A stretch of DNA of 64,000 bases from Porphyridium purpureum (taxonomy: Eukaryota > Rhodophyta > Bangiophyceae > Porphyridiales > Porphyridiaceae): assembly GCA_008690995.1 (NCBI GenBank), contig VRMN01000001.1:4774001-4838000 (forward strand). The letters run 5' to 3'. Positions 36,012 through 45,834 of this stretch are shown here, one piece after another (within the stretch, counting starts at the first letter, position 1; each line of letters begins with the position of its first letter). The position numbers were made by a program, and so were the translations under genes. The notes under the pieces were generated by a model. It ran no database searches. It worked only from the letters and a program-made list of their open reading frames with translations, and was not told where the DNA came from.

Positions 36012-39000
36012 ATGAACGGGCCGCAGCTGGCGGCAGGAGGTGGGCGCGCCGGAGCAGGGGAGATGGCGCCCGGCGCGGGCGGCGCGAGCAAGGATGCGTG
36101 GAACGGGCTGGGCGACTTGCCGGATCTGGCGCAGATCGATGCGCTGGCGCGCCAGCTGTACGAGAGCGCCGATCCGCAGCTCCGCGCACAGGCAGAGGCC
36201 GTGCTCATGCCGCTGGGTGCCAGCCCGGAAAATACAATGCAGTGCGTCATGCTGCTGCAGGAGTCGCAGGCATCCACGACCTTGATGCTCGCGAGCTCGT
36301 CGCTCACAAAGATTGTGACCGCATACGGCACGCGCATAAGCGGCGATGAGCGTGTGCAGCTGTACCAGTTTGTGATCCAGTTTCTCGCGGAGCGTGGCCC
36401 GGCGCTGCCGAACTTTGTCGTGTCCGAGCTGTGCACCCTCTTGAGCCGCCTGGTCAAGATGTCATGGAGCGACGACGCTCGGTTTCGCGCAGTGCTGGAA
36501 GACATGAAGCCGTTTCTTGACGCCAGCCAGGAGCATTGCGTTCTGGCGCTTCAAGTGCTGAATCGATTGGTCCTGGAAATGAACCATTCGTCGCCCATGG
36601 TGCGCCGCTCGTTTACGCAAGCGCAGCATCGGCGGGTAGCGACGGCGTTCCGTGACAGCTGCTTGCAGCAAGTGTACACCCAGTCTCTCACCATTCTAGT
36701 CAAGTGCGGCTCAGCGCCGCCGAACGTGCAACCACATCGGTTACGGCAGGTCGCACTAGACCTTGCCGCAACGTGCATGAACTTTGATTTTATCGGCACA
36801 TCTTTCGACGAAAGCACTGAGGACTTTGGCGCTGTCCAGGTACCAATCTCATGGCGTGCGATCATCGAGGACGCCTCCACGCCACGTCTGTTTTTCGACA
36901 CATACGTTGCGACCTATCAGATAGATCCACGACAGTCGTCTGCGGCGCTCGAGTGCCTTGTGCAGCTCGCCAGTGTGCGGCGCTCATTATTCTCGTCAGA
37001 CGAGAAGCGCTTGGAGTACCTGGAGACGCACATGCGCTTCATGATCGAAATTCTGGGGAACCGGGTCGGTCTTGACGAGCATGACAACTACCACCGATTC
37101 TGCCGCTGGCTCGCGCGCCTCAAGGCCAATTACCAGCTAGCTGAACTTGTAGGTTCCTCATTGTATTCTGACTGGATCGGCTTGGTGTCGCAATTTAGCC
37201 TGCACTCTCTCGCTTCTGACTGGCACTGGGTCGGTAACAGCTTGTTCTACCTGCTTTCCCTGTGGTCTCGCATGGTGGCGAGCATGCCGTACCTCAAGGG
37301 GAACAACCTGTCACGATTGGACGACCACGTGCAGAAAATTGTAGAGGCGTACGTGACATCGCGGTTGCAGGCTCTTCACAATGGCGACGCAGACGATGAG
37401 AGTAACGACGCGGAGTTTGCGGAACATCTTGACACGATCCCGGTGCTTTTTCGGCTGCAGTATGACAAGACATGTCAGTTTTTGGTGTCCATGCTAGATC
37501 CACTGCTAGAGCAGTACAAGGCGCTCGTTGTGGAACGCGGCATGACAAGCGCGTCTTCATCTGAGGTCGCCATGGTGGAGCGCGATCTCGCATGGCTCGT
37601 CAAGGTTACGGGCGCGGCTGTGGGCGGTCGATTGTCCGCGAGTAGTTCAGAGGACCAGGAAGTGGCGGACGGGCTGCTCAGTTCGCGCGTGTTCCAACTC
37701 ATGATCTACTCGCTGGATGTCGACCAAAAATTAAAAAGCCAGCAGCAAAACGAAAGTAGTCTTTCAGGGCGATCACCGGGTTCAGTGCTGGTGGTGTCAG
37801 CGCCTCAGCATCTGCAAGCCCCGCCGACGCAGCCCACTGTGAGACTGGATGAGGCTATCGTTGATTTCACGCAAAACTTTCGAAAGGCATACATTGGCGA
37901 GCAGGCCGTCCAACACAGCAAAGTATACGCCACAATGGCAGAGAAGCTGGGTATCCGCGACCACATGTTCGTACTCAACGTAGTTGCATCCAAAATCGCG
38001 TGCAATTTGCGGCATTTTGGTGTCAGCGGCACAGGTGACGAGGTGATCAGTAAGTCGCTCACGTTGCTGTCGGATCTCGCAGGAGGGCACTCGTCAGGCC
38101 GGCTGCTGGGCAAACTGGCCACGATCCGAGAAATGCTCGCGGAACATGACGAGAAGGAGTTCCCGTTCATGACCGGGGCGGACGCGCGCATGGGGAGACA
38201 GCGCACCAACTTTCACCAGATCCTCGCTCGCATCATGTTCGCCGGGTTTGGCGTCGGCGACATTTACTACGACGCGGACAGCGCCTTCGAGCTATTTATG
38301 CGACCGATTGCGCTAAAGCTGGATGCCATCTCGCAGGTGAGAAACGAGCAGATTCTACAGGACGCGGCTGTCAAGGCAGCGGTCATTGGCGTTGCGCGAG
38401 ACCTGAGAGGCGTATGTTTAGCCACGCAGCTGCGCAAGACGTACAACCTCTTGTTTGACTGGTACTACCCGACGTATGCTCAAGCCATGTATCGAGCACT
38501 GGACGTGGGTGCTGCAGCCGGTGCACATGAACTTGTCACGCCGATCTTAAAGTTCTACGCGGATCTCGCACATAACCGCCCGCAGCGCATCACGTTTGAC
38601 AGCTCCTCCCCCAACGGCATTTTGCTGTTCAGAGAAACATCAAAAGTGCTCGTCGCGTACGGATCGCATGCACTGTCGCAGCTGCAGGGCGGCGCTGGGG
38701 CCCTGCAGGCCAGTACGGGAGGCACAGGCACTGCAGGTGGTGGTCCGGGCGCTCCGTACCGTTCGCTCTACAAGCCAGCATCGGTTTGCTTCACCATATT
38801 CTCACGCGCGCTGAGTGGTAATTATGTGAATTTTGGCGTGTTCTCCTTGTACGGTGACAGCGCCTTCCAGGACGCCCTGGAAGTGTGCTTACGGCTCGCA
38901 CTTGCCATCCCGGTGAGCGATCTCATGGCGTACCAGAAGGTGACACGCTCATTCTTTGGAATGATGGAGATCCTGTGCCTGAATCATACATCGAGTGTGG

Positions 39001-39491
39001 TGGACTTGGAGCATGCGGTGTTCGGGCATATTGTACGCGTGCTGCAAGAAGGTCTTTCGTCTTCCGAGGTTTGGATGTCGACCCAATGCGCGTCCGCGCT
39101 AGACCACCTTGCAGAGTTCCGCTTTGTTGGCGTGAAGAAGAACCTGCCGGGTGGCCAGCGCTTTTTACAGCACGTTGCGCAAAGCCCAGACCTGTTTCCC
39201 CGTATTCTGCAGATGCTGATGACCATGATTCTGAATGAAGACTGCGCGAACCAGTGGAGTCTGTCTCGTCCACTTCTAAGTGTTATCTTGACCAACCAGG
39301 ACGCGTTCCTGGAGCTCAAGTCGCAAATGATTCAGGCCCTGCAGAATCCGCAGTGGCAAGCCACGGCGCAGGAGGCATTTGAAAAACTGATGGAGAACGT
39401 GCAGCTCAACCTCGAGAGCAAGAACCGTGACCGCTTTACTCAAAATGTCACAGTGTTCCGTCATACGTGGAGGTCGATCCAAACCCACTAG
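36012..39491 (+). CDS. XPO7: Exportin-7-like nuclear transport receptor
   Basis: 1,159 residues, close to human exportin-7 (1,087). It is an all-helical HEAT-repeat protein. The N-terminal part fits the importin-beta region of XPO7: LARQLYESADPQLRAQAEAV, MLLQESQASTTLMLASSSLT, VIQFLAERGPALPNFVVSEL. Later segments also fit (FIGTSFDESTEDFGAVQVPI, the conserved TSFDES block; ALDVGAAAGAHELVTPILKF; KPASVCFTIFSRALSGNYVN). Exportin-7 carries proteins between nucleus and cytoplasm with RanGTP. A Gly/Ala-rich insert (about residue 900) and a Ser/Gln-rich insert (about 580) interrupt the helices. The gene has a purine-rich leader and four upstream GTACAGT copies. Confidence 0.92.
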   Translation: MNGPQLAAGGGRAGAGEMAPGAGGASKDAWNGLGDLPDLAQIDALARQLYESADPQLRAQAEAVLMPLGASPENTMQCVMLLQESQASTTLMLASSSLTKIVTAYGTRISGDERVQLYQFVIQFLAERGPALPNFVVSELCTLLSRLVKMSWSDDARFRAVLEDMKPFLDASQEHCVLALQVLNRLVLEMNHSSPMVRRSFTQAQHRRVATAFRDSCLQQVYTQSLTILVKCGSAPPNVQPHRLRQVALDLAATCMNFDFIGTSFDESTEDFGAVQVPISWRAIIEDASTPRLFFDTYVATYQIDPRQSSAALECLVQLASVRRSLFSSDEKRLEYLETHMRFMIEILGNRVGLDEHDNYHRFCRWLARLKANYQLAELVGSSLYSDWIGLVSQFSLHSLASDWHWVGNSLFYLLSLWSRMVASMPYLKGNNLSRLDDHVQKIVEAYVTSRLQALHNGDADDESNDAEFAEHLDTIPVLFRLQYDKTCQFLVSMLDPLLEQYKALVVERGMTSASSSEVAMVERDLAWLVKVTGAAVGGRLSASSSEDQEVADGLLSSRVFQLMIYSLDVDQKLKSQQQNESSLSGRSPGSVLVVSAPQHLQAPPTQPTVRLDEAIVDFTQNFRKAYIGEQAVQHSKVYATMAEKLGIRDHMFVLNVVASKIACNLRHFGVSGTGDEVISKSLTLLSDLAGGHSSGRLLGKLATIREMLAEHDEKEFPFMTGADARMGRQRTNFHQILARIMFAGFGVGDIYYDADSAFELFMRPIALKLDAISQVRNEQILQDAAVKAAVIGVARDLRGVCLATQLRKTYNLLFDWYYPTYAQAMYRALDVGAAAGAHELVTPILKFYADLAHNRPQRITFDSSSPNGILLFRETSKVLVAYGSHALSQLQGGAGALQASTGGTGTAGGGPGAPYRSLYKPASVCFTIFSRALSGNYVNFGVFSLYGDSAFQDALEVCLRLALAIPVSDLMAYQKVTRSFFGMMEILCLNHTSSVVDLEHAVFGHIVRVLQEGLSSSEVWMSTQCASALDHLAEFRFVGVKKNLPGGQRFLQHVAQSPDLFPRILQMLMTMILNEDCANQWSLSRPLLSVILTNQDAFLELKSQMIQALQNPQWQATAQEAFEKLMENVQLNLESKNRDRFTQNVTVFRHTWRSIQTH

Positions 39492-39772
39492 AAGCGCGAG
39501 CTCAAGACACTTGCCGGGGCTGGATCGCACAAAGGATACTAGGCTTATTCGGATGTGTATAGTTTTTGTTCAAATCCCTCGAAAGCTTGCTCTCGGGTCG
39601 TTGCCGCGAGAGCTCGGACCCGCGTTAGCCAGTACCCATTTAGGATTTGCGCCAGTCATCTCTGCACCAGAAGCCTCGCCTCGTGTACACTTGAGCATTT
39701 CATCCTAGTCAGTCCCTCTGCGTATCTGTCCGAAAGGAGCGCTTCAACCTTGTGCAGCCCGTTTTCATCTAT

Positions 39773-41041
39773 TCAGCGAACAATCGGGTTGTCGGTTGTT
39801 CGAGTGTCGACAGGTGCGAGGGAGTCTCGAATTCCAATTTGCACGAGAAGTTCACGGAACGCGCCCGGCTCGTCAGGAGCAAATCGTGTCTTTAAAACCC
39901 ACACGCGCAGTCTTGGCTGAGCATTGGACTTTGGCTGCACGCGGGTGAGTGTCTCAAATAAGCCCTGCGCGTCCCTACTCCAGTCCTTCTCCGTGGTCAA
40001 GACCGCATCGCACCGGTTGTCCGCGCAACGCGTGGCCAAGCTTTCCAGCTCGCGCGCAGAGAATGCGTGGTGGTCGGGGAATTGTTGAACGAATGTTACG
40101 TCACAGAAGCGTACACACCGTCTTACCAGCATCGTGAATGCGTCCGCATTCCCAATCGCGCACAGCAGAGCCACGCGCATGCGATGGCAAACGCGCGTCG
40201 CGTCTTCTGGGCTGGTGACGCTAGTAGCGCTTGGATCGCGCGTGATTCTCTTGACCTCCGCACCAAGGGACGGCACCTCCTTCAATGGCCGCAACACCGC
40301 GTGCGGCTGGCCTGGAGTAGCCTCCATGAGCGAGTCGACCTCCACTCGACTGGTTGTAATACGAGCGCAGACGCCGCGGCGCCGCAAGTACCGTGAAATG
40401 GCCGCGATGCGTCGCGACGAGACAAGATTTGCATTGTGTAGCACGATGAGCTCCGACCGGGCCGCAGCGCGCCCGATTGGCTCGCGCAGAGAGCCTGCAG
40501 GCAATAGCCATCCATTTAGGCCGCGAGGGCGCATTGCGTCAATCATACAGATGTTCATGTCTCGTGACATGCCAAAATGCTGTAAGCCGTCGTCCATAAT
40601 GAGTAGCTGTGGGTGCTCGTGCGGCGCCACACGCTCCAACGCTCGTTGCACAGCCGTGCGCCGGTTTTTACCGAGGACTAGCAGGTGCGCATCTCGCAGT
40701 ACCTCGCGCAGAAGGACGCGTTCGTCATGCGCATATCCTCGCGCTACGACCCAAACCGACCGCGCATCGCCCGTTAGGGCATGCACCAAGCCAACCAGAT
40801 AGATGACGGCGGGTGTCTTGCCGGTGCCCCCGCTCGCCGCATTTCCTACGCACACACACGGAACGCGGATTGGCGATCGCCGGAACAAGCCATTTCGAAG
40901 GCGCAGACACCACAACTCGCTACGGATGGCGGTGAAGCTATAGTAAGTCCACGCCAAGAAGCGTAGGATCGCTTTCGGTCGTGCTGCGTGAGCATTTGCG
41001 TTCCCCCACCGCGTCACAAGCTTCGACCACAGTTGGTCCAT
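39773..41041 (-). CDS. LPXK: LpxK-like tetraacyldisaccharide 4'-kinase
   Basis: 422 residues, somewhat longer than bacterial LpxK (about 330). An N-terminal membrane-associated helix (AILRFLAWTYYSFTAIRSEL) is followed by Walker A GNAASGGTGKTP at residues 66-77, then VARGY, and the DDGLQH signature at 150-155. LpxK phosphorylates the 4' position of the lipid A disaccharide precursor. Plants also carry nuclear lpx genes acting in mitochondria; the substrate in this organism is unknown. The start is well placed because MDQLWSKLV aligns with the start of bacterial LpxK. It begins 7 nt after the stop codon of BRX1 on the same strand, unusual for a eukaryote. Confidence 0.92.
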   Translation of the reverse strand: MDQLWSKLVTRWGNANAHAARPKAILRFLAWTYYSFTAIRSELWCLRLRNGLFRRSPIRVPCVCVGNAASGGTGKTPAVIYLVGLVHALTGDARSVWVVARGYAHDERVLLREVLRDAHLLVLGKNRRTAVQRALERVAPHEHPQLLIMDDGLQHFGMSRDMNICMIDAMRPRGLNGWLLPAGSLREPIGRAAARSELIVLHNANLVSSRRIAAISRYLRRRGVCARITTSRVEVDSLMEATPGQPHAVLRPLKEVPSLGAEVKRITRDPSATSVTSPEDATRVCHRMRVALLCAIGNADAFTMLVRRCVRFCDVTFVQQFPDHHAFSARELESLATRCADNRCDAVLTTEKDWSRDAQGLFETLTRVQPKSNAQPRLRVWVLKTRFAPDEPGAFRELLVQIGIRDSLAPVDTRTTDNPIVR

Positions 41042-41048
41042 TGTTTGT

Positions 41049-41960
41049 TTATTTGAACATACGATCCAGCGGGTCGTCCGGTCGTTTCCTCATGGCCTCG
41101 CGTGTGGTGCGTTTCGCATGATCTGAGATGCGCTTTTGGTACGTAGAGTCCTTGATTCGTTTCGCGGCGCGACGGACTTCGTTGGGCGAGATGTACTCGA
41201 CGTTCTCCCAGAGCGTGGCACCGCAAAGGCTTCCGGAGAAAATCCGAATCGGCGTGAGCACAAACCGCGGGCCAATCTCGACGAGCTCCGACTCTGACGA
41301 GTTTTTGATCACGCCCTTCTCCACGATCTGGTAATGGCGGACCCACACACGGCCGTCAAGCCAGAAAAAGCTCAGCATGTGGTCCACAAATGGCTTGACC
41401 TTGCGGTGCCCGCGCGGCGCGGTGAACGTGTGCAACAAGAGCTCCTTCAATACAAGCATATGATCACCCCCTTCATCGAACGCGCGATCAAAGCTCAGCA
41501 TGGCGCGCGAGAAGAGCAGATTGTTCCCCGTGAATTTCAGCTCGGCCATCGTATGTATATTCTGAACCAAAAACTTTGCCGAGGGCCCGTTGGGCGTTTT
41601 CGAGAGCCACAGGTAGCAGTCCTGAAGCTTCCGGCACTCGAAAAGCGCAATCGAGTCACAATTGCGCGTCTCGGCCACCTCATTGGCCAAAGTGATGCGG
41701 TCCTTGCTATCAAGCTTGGGCTCCTTCTTCGCATGGGGCAGCAGCATGCGTAGGTCCTCCATCAAATGCCTGTGCCGAGCCGTAGTCCCTCGCGTGCAAA
41801 ATAGCAGCACGCGCGTCTTGTTCACGATCGCCACGCGTCCATCCGGTGTTCCATTCGGCGCGGCCAGCTGCACCTTTGCCCCTTCCACCCGCCCCCCACC
41901 ATCCACCCCATCGCGTCCCTCGTCCAATGCGGCGGCCGCCGCGGTTCGCTTCTTCTGCAT
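41049..41960 (-). CDS. BRX1: BRX1, Brix-domain ribosome biogenesis factor
   Basis: 303 residues from the ATG at 41960. The Brix domain carries BRX1-specific segments: VLLFCTRGTTARHRHLMEDL, CRKLQDCYLWLSKTPNGPSA, KFLVQNIHTMAELKFTGNNL, RAMLSFDRAFD. The C-terminus (RISDHAKRTTREAMRKRPDD) also fits. BRX1 acts in the nucleolus in early 60S subunit assembly with EBP2. The N-terminal ~40 residues are low-complexity. The stop codon TAA is followed after ACAAACA by the LpxK ATG. The gene diverges from the TM9SF2/4-like gene, with 271 bp between start codons. Confidence 0.95.
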   Translation of the reverse strand: MQKKRTAAAAALDEGRDGVDGGGRVEGAKVQLAAPNGTPDGRVAIVNKTRVLLFCTRGTTARHRHLMEDLRMLLPHAKKEPKLDSKDRITLANEVAETRNCDSIALFECRKLQDCYLWLSKTPNGPSAKFLVQNIHTMAELKFTGNNLLFSRAMLSFDRAFDEGGDHMLVLKELLLHTFTAPRGHRKVKPFVDHMLSFFWLDGRVWVRHYQIVEKGVIKNSSESELVEIGPRFVLTPIRIFSGSLCGATLWENVEYISPNEVRRAAKRIKDSTYQKRISDHAKRTTREAMRKRPDDPLDRMFK

Positions 41961-42231
41961 TCCCGCCCCTCCCACCCACCAGCACCCGTCGCGAATCACG
42001 TCGCCAGTCAGTCGCACCACAACCCACACAACACGACGCCCGCGTGTCCAGCGACACGCCGCGAATGAAATTTTCTCGCGGTTTGTGGGAAACGCGTGTG
42101 GACGCGTGCAAGCCCCAGAGAGATAGGAAGAGAGGGAGAAGGAGGAAGGCGAGGACTGTGGGAAGTGGGGAAGGGGTGGGTAGGGGAGCGCGGAACTGGT
42201 TGTTGTGCTTGCCGTCAGTGCGGTGGGAGCG

Positions 42232-44363
42232 ATGGTGCAACGTCGATCTGAGCGCGTCGCGATGCGCGGCGCGAGCGGTGTGCTGCAGATGCTGGTGCTT
42301 GTGCTCGCGCTGGCGCTCACGTGGTGTGGATCGAGCACGCGCGCGTTCTACATTCCGGGCGTCGCGCCGGTGGATTATGAGCCGGGCGCCGCGCTGGAGG
42401 TCATGGCGAATAAGCTGACTTCGCCGGCGAATCATGTGGCGTTCGATTATCATCGGTTCCTCTTCTGCAAGCCGCTGGATCAGCGAACCGGTGCTGAAAA
42501 AGAGGGTCGGGTCAAGAACGCCAAGCGGCTCAACTTTGGCCAGCTGCTCAGTGGCGAGCGTGCGCAGCCTACGCGGTACGAGATCGCCATGCTGAACCCG
42601 GAGACATGCGTAAACTTGTGCACGGTCAACGTAGACACGAACAAGAGGAAGAAGGCGCTGACGCGAATGATCACTTTGATCAAGGAGAAGTATGTCGTGC
42701 GGTTGAACATGGATAACATGCCGCTCGTCATCAACATGCGCGCACCGGGATCGGAATCGAACTTCACGTTTCTTGGCCACCCGCTCGGGCGGGTGGAGAA
42801 GGTTATGGAGCAGACCAAGACGTACATTTACAACCATTTGTCCTTCAGGGTGCTCGTTCATAAGCCAGAGACAAGTATGGTGGAGCGCTTGGGTGGCAGC
42901 TTTTTCCGGGTCGTGGGCTTTGAGGTGATGCCTTCCTCCATAAACCATGCAATGAAGGATGGAAAGCCTTCATGTGACGACGCACGAGGTGGCAAGGAAC
43001 TGGCCGAGAGCACAACAGAAATCACTTACACGTACGATGTCGTGTTTGAAGAGTCTGATATCAAGTGGGCGACGCGCTGGGACTCGATTCTGAGCGCGAG
43101 TCCTCAGACTGCCAAAGTGAAGTGGTTCTCTCTTGTGAACACGATTGTGACAACACTGCTTATTTCGATTATTGTGTTTGTCGTTCTGTTTCGCACTGTC
43201 TATCTTGACTTTGGGCGACGCGCTGGGACTCGATTCTGAGCGCGAGTCCTCAGACTGCCAAAGTGAAGTGGTTTTCTCTTGTGAACACGATTGTGACAAC
43301 ACTGCTTATTTCGATTATTGTGTTTGTCGTTCTGTTTCGCACTGTCTATCTTGACTTTGCGCGATACAATGGTATTTCGGACGAAGAAGAGCTTGGCGAG
43401 GACATGGGCTGGAAAATGATACATGGTGACGTTTTCAGACTTCCTCTCAAATTTGACGTTCTGGCGGTGCTGGTTGGCAGCGGCCTGCAGCTGATGTGTC
43501 TTTTGGGCGGCACGACTGTGCTAGCCGTGCTAGGCTTTATTTCGCCGGCCGCGCGCGGTAGCTACTTGAGCGTCTCTTTGCTCTTTTGGGTGGTCTCCAG
43601 CTTTGTATGCGGTTTTGGCAGCGCGCGTCTCTATCAGGGTATGGGTGGAACTCTGAAGCGGAATGTAACGCTCATGTCGGCATTCTTCCTGTCGGGTTCA
43701 ATTGCTCTGGTGTTTTTGGGCCTCAACTTTTTGCTGCATTTCACATCCTCTACCAACGCCGTGCCTGTCTTCACTTTGCTTTTGCTGGCGGCGATTTGGT
43801 TTGGCTTCTCGATTCCGCTGAACATGCTTGGTTCGTATGTTGGCTTCCAGGGCTCCGAGTTCGACCTGCCGTGCAAAACGAACTCCATACCACGGGAAGT
43901 ACCTGTAACTCCCCTGCCGCTCACCGCCTCGCTTTACGCACTACCAGGTGTGATTCCGTTTAGCGTCGCCTTTGTCCCTCTCACGCTCGTTCTGCAGAGC
44001 ATGTGGAGCGGCGCGATCTTTTACATGTTTGGCTTCCTCTTGGTAATCTCGGCGCTGATCTTGGTGGTTTCCGCGCAAGTAGGCATGATCGTTGCCTATC
44101 TGAGATTTTGCGCGATGAACTATCACTGGTGGTGGCTTTCGTTCATGTCCTGCGCATCGAGCGCCGGGTTTGTATTCCTTTACTCTGTGATGTACTTTTT
44201 CGGACTGGGCAACTTTGGAGAGCACGACTTCATTTCGACGATCATCTACTTTTCGTACATGGCACTGTTTAGCGTGTGTACGGGACTGGTTTGCGGTACA
44301 GCCTCATTCCTTGCGGCACTAGTGTTTGCGATTCGAATCTTCAAATCCATTCGATTGGATTAG
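42232..44363 (+). CDS. Nonaspanin (TM9SF2/4-like), frame interrupted by a tandem duplication
   Basis: A signal peptide (SGVLQMLVLVLALALTWCGS) leads into AFYIPGVAPVDYEPGAALEV, the TM9SF2/4 hallmark. The lumenal domain and TM1 (VNTIVTTLLISIIVFVVLFR) follow, then YLDFARYNG and MGWKMIHGDVFRLP, and eight more helices ending RIFKSIRLD. A 146-bp tandem duplication across TM1 (43067-43212 repeated at 43213-43358) shifts the frame: read straight through, the first frame ends at 43239. The second copy restores the correct frame from 43263. Removal of a GT-AG segment (43117-43253) would rejoin the frames with three extra residues. So the gene is either spliced, recently damaged, or misassembled. All remaining family features look intact. 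ATG 42262 is an alternative start. Confidence 0.88.
43067..43358 (+). repeat. 146-bp exact tandem duplication inside the TM9SF gene
   Basis: Two head-to-tail copies, 43067-43212 and 43213-43358, beginning GGGCGACGCGCTGG and ending CTATCTTGACTTT. They differ at one base (C in the first, T in the second, within the codons for WFSL). The length is not a multiple of three. Confidence 0.95.
43117..43253 (+). other. Possible 137-nt intron created by the duplication
   Basis: A donor-like GTGAAG follows AAA at 43114-43116 in copy one. An acceptor-like TCCTCAG ends at 43253 in copy two. Splicing would join ...PQTAK to TAKVKWFS in frame. No branch-site consensus was checked; this is a hypothesis. Confidence 0.3.
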
Positions 44364-44679
44364 CCAGTCCCTTGCCTGCAGAATAAAGCCTGCCTGTTTT
44401 ACATCCACGCGCTCGCGAGGACCCACCATCGCAAGGCATCCAAGAGTCAGACAAAAGCGCACTGCTCTTTTCAGATGCAAACGTAAGCCTAGAACGGCTT
44501 CTCACGCAGGAACCCGCGCGCAAGTCACAGAGAACACGATCTATCGTATTCCTGGTGCTGTCATATCGGAGAGGCTGGCACGCCGCACAACATCGCTCAT
44601 CCCGAAAGAATCCAAAATCAGGGGCTAGCAAATTTACATGAGCAAAGCACATGGCCACGTGCATCACACATGAGCTCCA
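44364..44679. other. Convergent intergenic region TM9SF / ADA3
   Basis: 316 bp. AATAAA at 44382-44387 is a candidate polyadenylation signal for the TM9SF gene. Nothing else was recognised. Confidence 0.4.
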
Positions 44680-45723
44680 CTATCGATTCAGTTTGCCCTT
44701 CTTGACATTTTTGAAAGCAGCGCTCTTCTGGCCGGTGGCCGGTTTCGAGCCGCTTGCCTCCACCGATGGTTTCGGAACTCCGTGCGCTTCGCCGTCCTTC
44801 TTTTGCTTGTAATTTGGATACAGTTGGCTCAGAATTCTCTGATACTTGGACTTGACGCGCTTGTTCTTCTTGCTCTTTCGGATCATACGCTCCAGATACA
44901 AAATGTCGAGATCGTCGTTGCTCTTCTTAAGCTCGCGTGCCTTTGCCTGAACCTTGAGGCCATGGTTGATGGTTTTATGAAAGAGCTCGTTGCGCAGGAC
45001 GCGGTTTTTGATCATCGTATCACGCAGTTTCCACTGCTGCAGTCGCAGCTCGAACTGCACTTCATCGTCTGCGTCCTTATCAAATAGGCCTAGATCTTTC
45101 AGTTCGCTTGCTATGCGCTCCTCCATTCCTCGTTTGTACGCCTGCAAGGTATCCTCGTCTGCTGGGCCAAACCATGGCATTTCTTCATGAAAGTTGGCCT
45201 TGGATTTGGGACCTGGCAGAGGCACTTTCTCGCCGTCGCCTTCATCCACCAGCGCTGCGATTAGACGCTGAGTTAACGGATAACTTGGGAGTCTCAGTGA
45301 CTCCTCCATGCGAAAGACTGTTTCATTCGAAGGCGACCCGCATGGGTCTCCTGTGTCATCACCACCCGGCCTACCTAGCAGTTTCCGAGGCCGCTTTTTG
45401 GTTACGACCACCCGCTCGTCGGCGTCATCGGAGTCTTCCGCATCGCCAACGTCTGAGCCTCCTAATGCACCGGAGCCGCCCCCGGCCACCCCATTCCTTT
45501 TAGCGTCTGGCGTAGCATCTTCCCGCGGTATTGCCTGTGCGAGCGGAGGCACGAGCAACGCCGGGTCTCGCCACGCACCACCAGACTGCGGCTTGAGCTC
45601 TAGATTGCCAAGAAGCTCGAGATCTCCCACCCGAATGGGCCGGAAGTATTCCTCCACAAACTTCCAGTACGGCTCCCAGTCTTCGTGCAGCAAGGGATCC
45701 AAGTCCCCCTCCACTAGCGCCAT
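44680..45723 (-). CDS. ADA3/NGG1-like SAGA histone acetyltransferase module subunit
   Basis: 347 residues from the ATG at 45723. The C-terminal half matches the ADA3 conserved domain: SYPLTQRLIAALVDEGDGEK, then RGMEERIASELKDLGLFDKD, DADDEVQFELRLQQWKLRDT, and a basic coiled region (LERMIRKSKKNKRVKSKYQR). ADA3 links GCN5 and ADA2 to the SAGA/ATAC complexes. The N-terminal part has an acidic Asp/Ser stretch (DVGDAEDSDDADERVVV). The gene is shorter than yeast NGG1. Its start is only 111 bp from that of a divergent XRCC4/PAXX-like gene. Confidence 0.78.
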   Translation of the reverse strand: MALVEGDLDPLLHEDWEPYWKFVEEYFRPIRVGDLELLGNLELKPQSGGAWRDPALLVPPLAQAIPREDATPDAKRNGVAGGGSGALGGSDVGDAEDSDDADERVVVTKKRPRKLLGRPGGDDTGDPCGSPSNETVFRMEESLRLPSYPLTQRLIAALVDEGDGEKVPLPGPKSKANFHEEMPWFGPADEDTLQAYKRGMEERIASELKDLGLFDKDADDEVQFELRLQQWKLRDTMIKNRVLRNELFHKTINHGLKVQAKARELKKSNDDLDILYLERMIRKSKKNKRVKSKYQRILSQLYPNYKQKKDGEAHGVPKPSVEASGSKPATGQKSAAFKNVKKGKLNR

Positions 45724-45834
45724 GCTCCTTGTCTCCGCCCGCACCTTCGGCCCTCGTGCAAGCACGCAACAACTTGAACGCGCGCACGTGCTTCGCACGA
45801 AAGCTTGTGGCGCGTGTTGAACGCTGCCGCGTGA

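Noticed and set aside
35543-36505. 320-codon minus-strand frame across the ABC1K/exportin-7 promoter
   Set aside because: It translates the pyrimidine-rich complement of the purine leader and the antisense of exportin-7; no domain.
41710-42948. 412-codon minus-strand frame crossing two genes
   Set aside because: It runs antisense to the TM9SF gene and out of frame with BRX1; both of those have strong family motifs.
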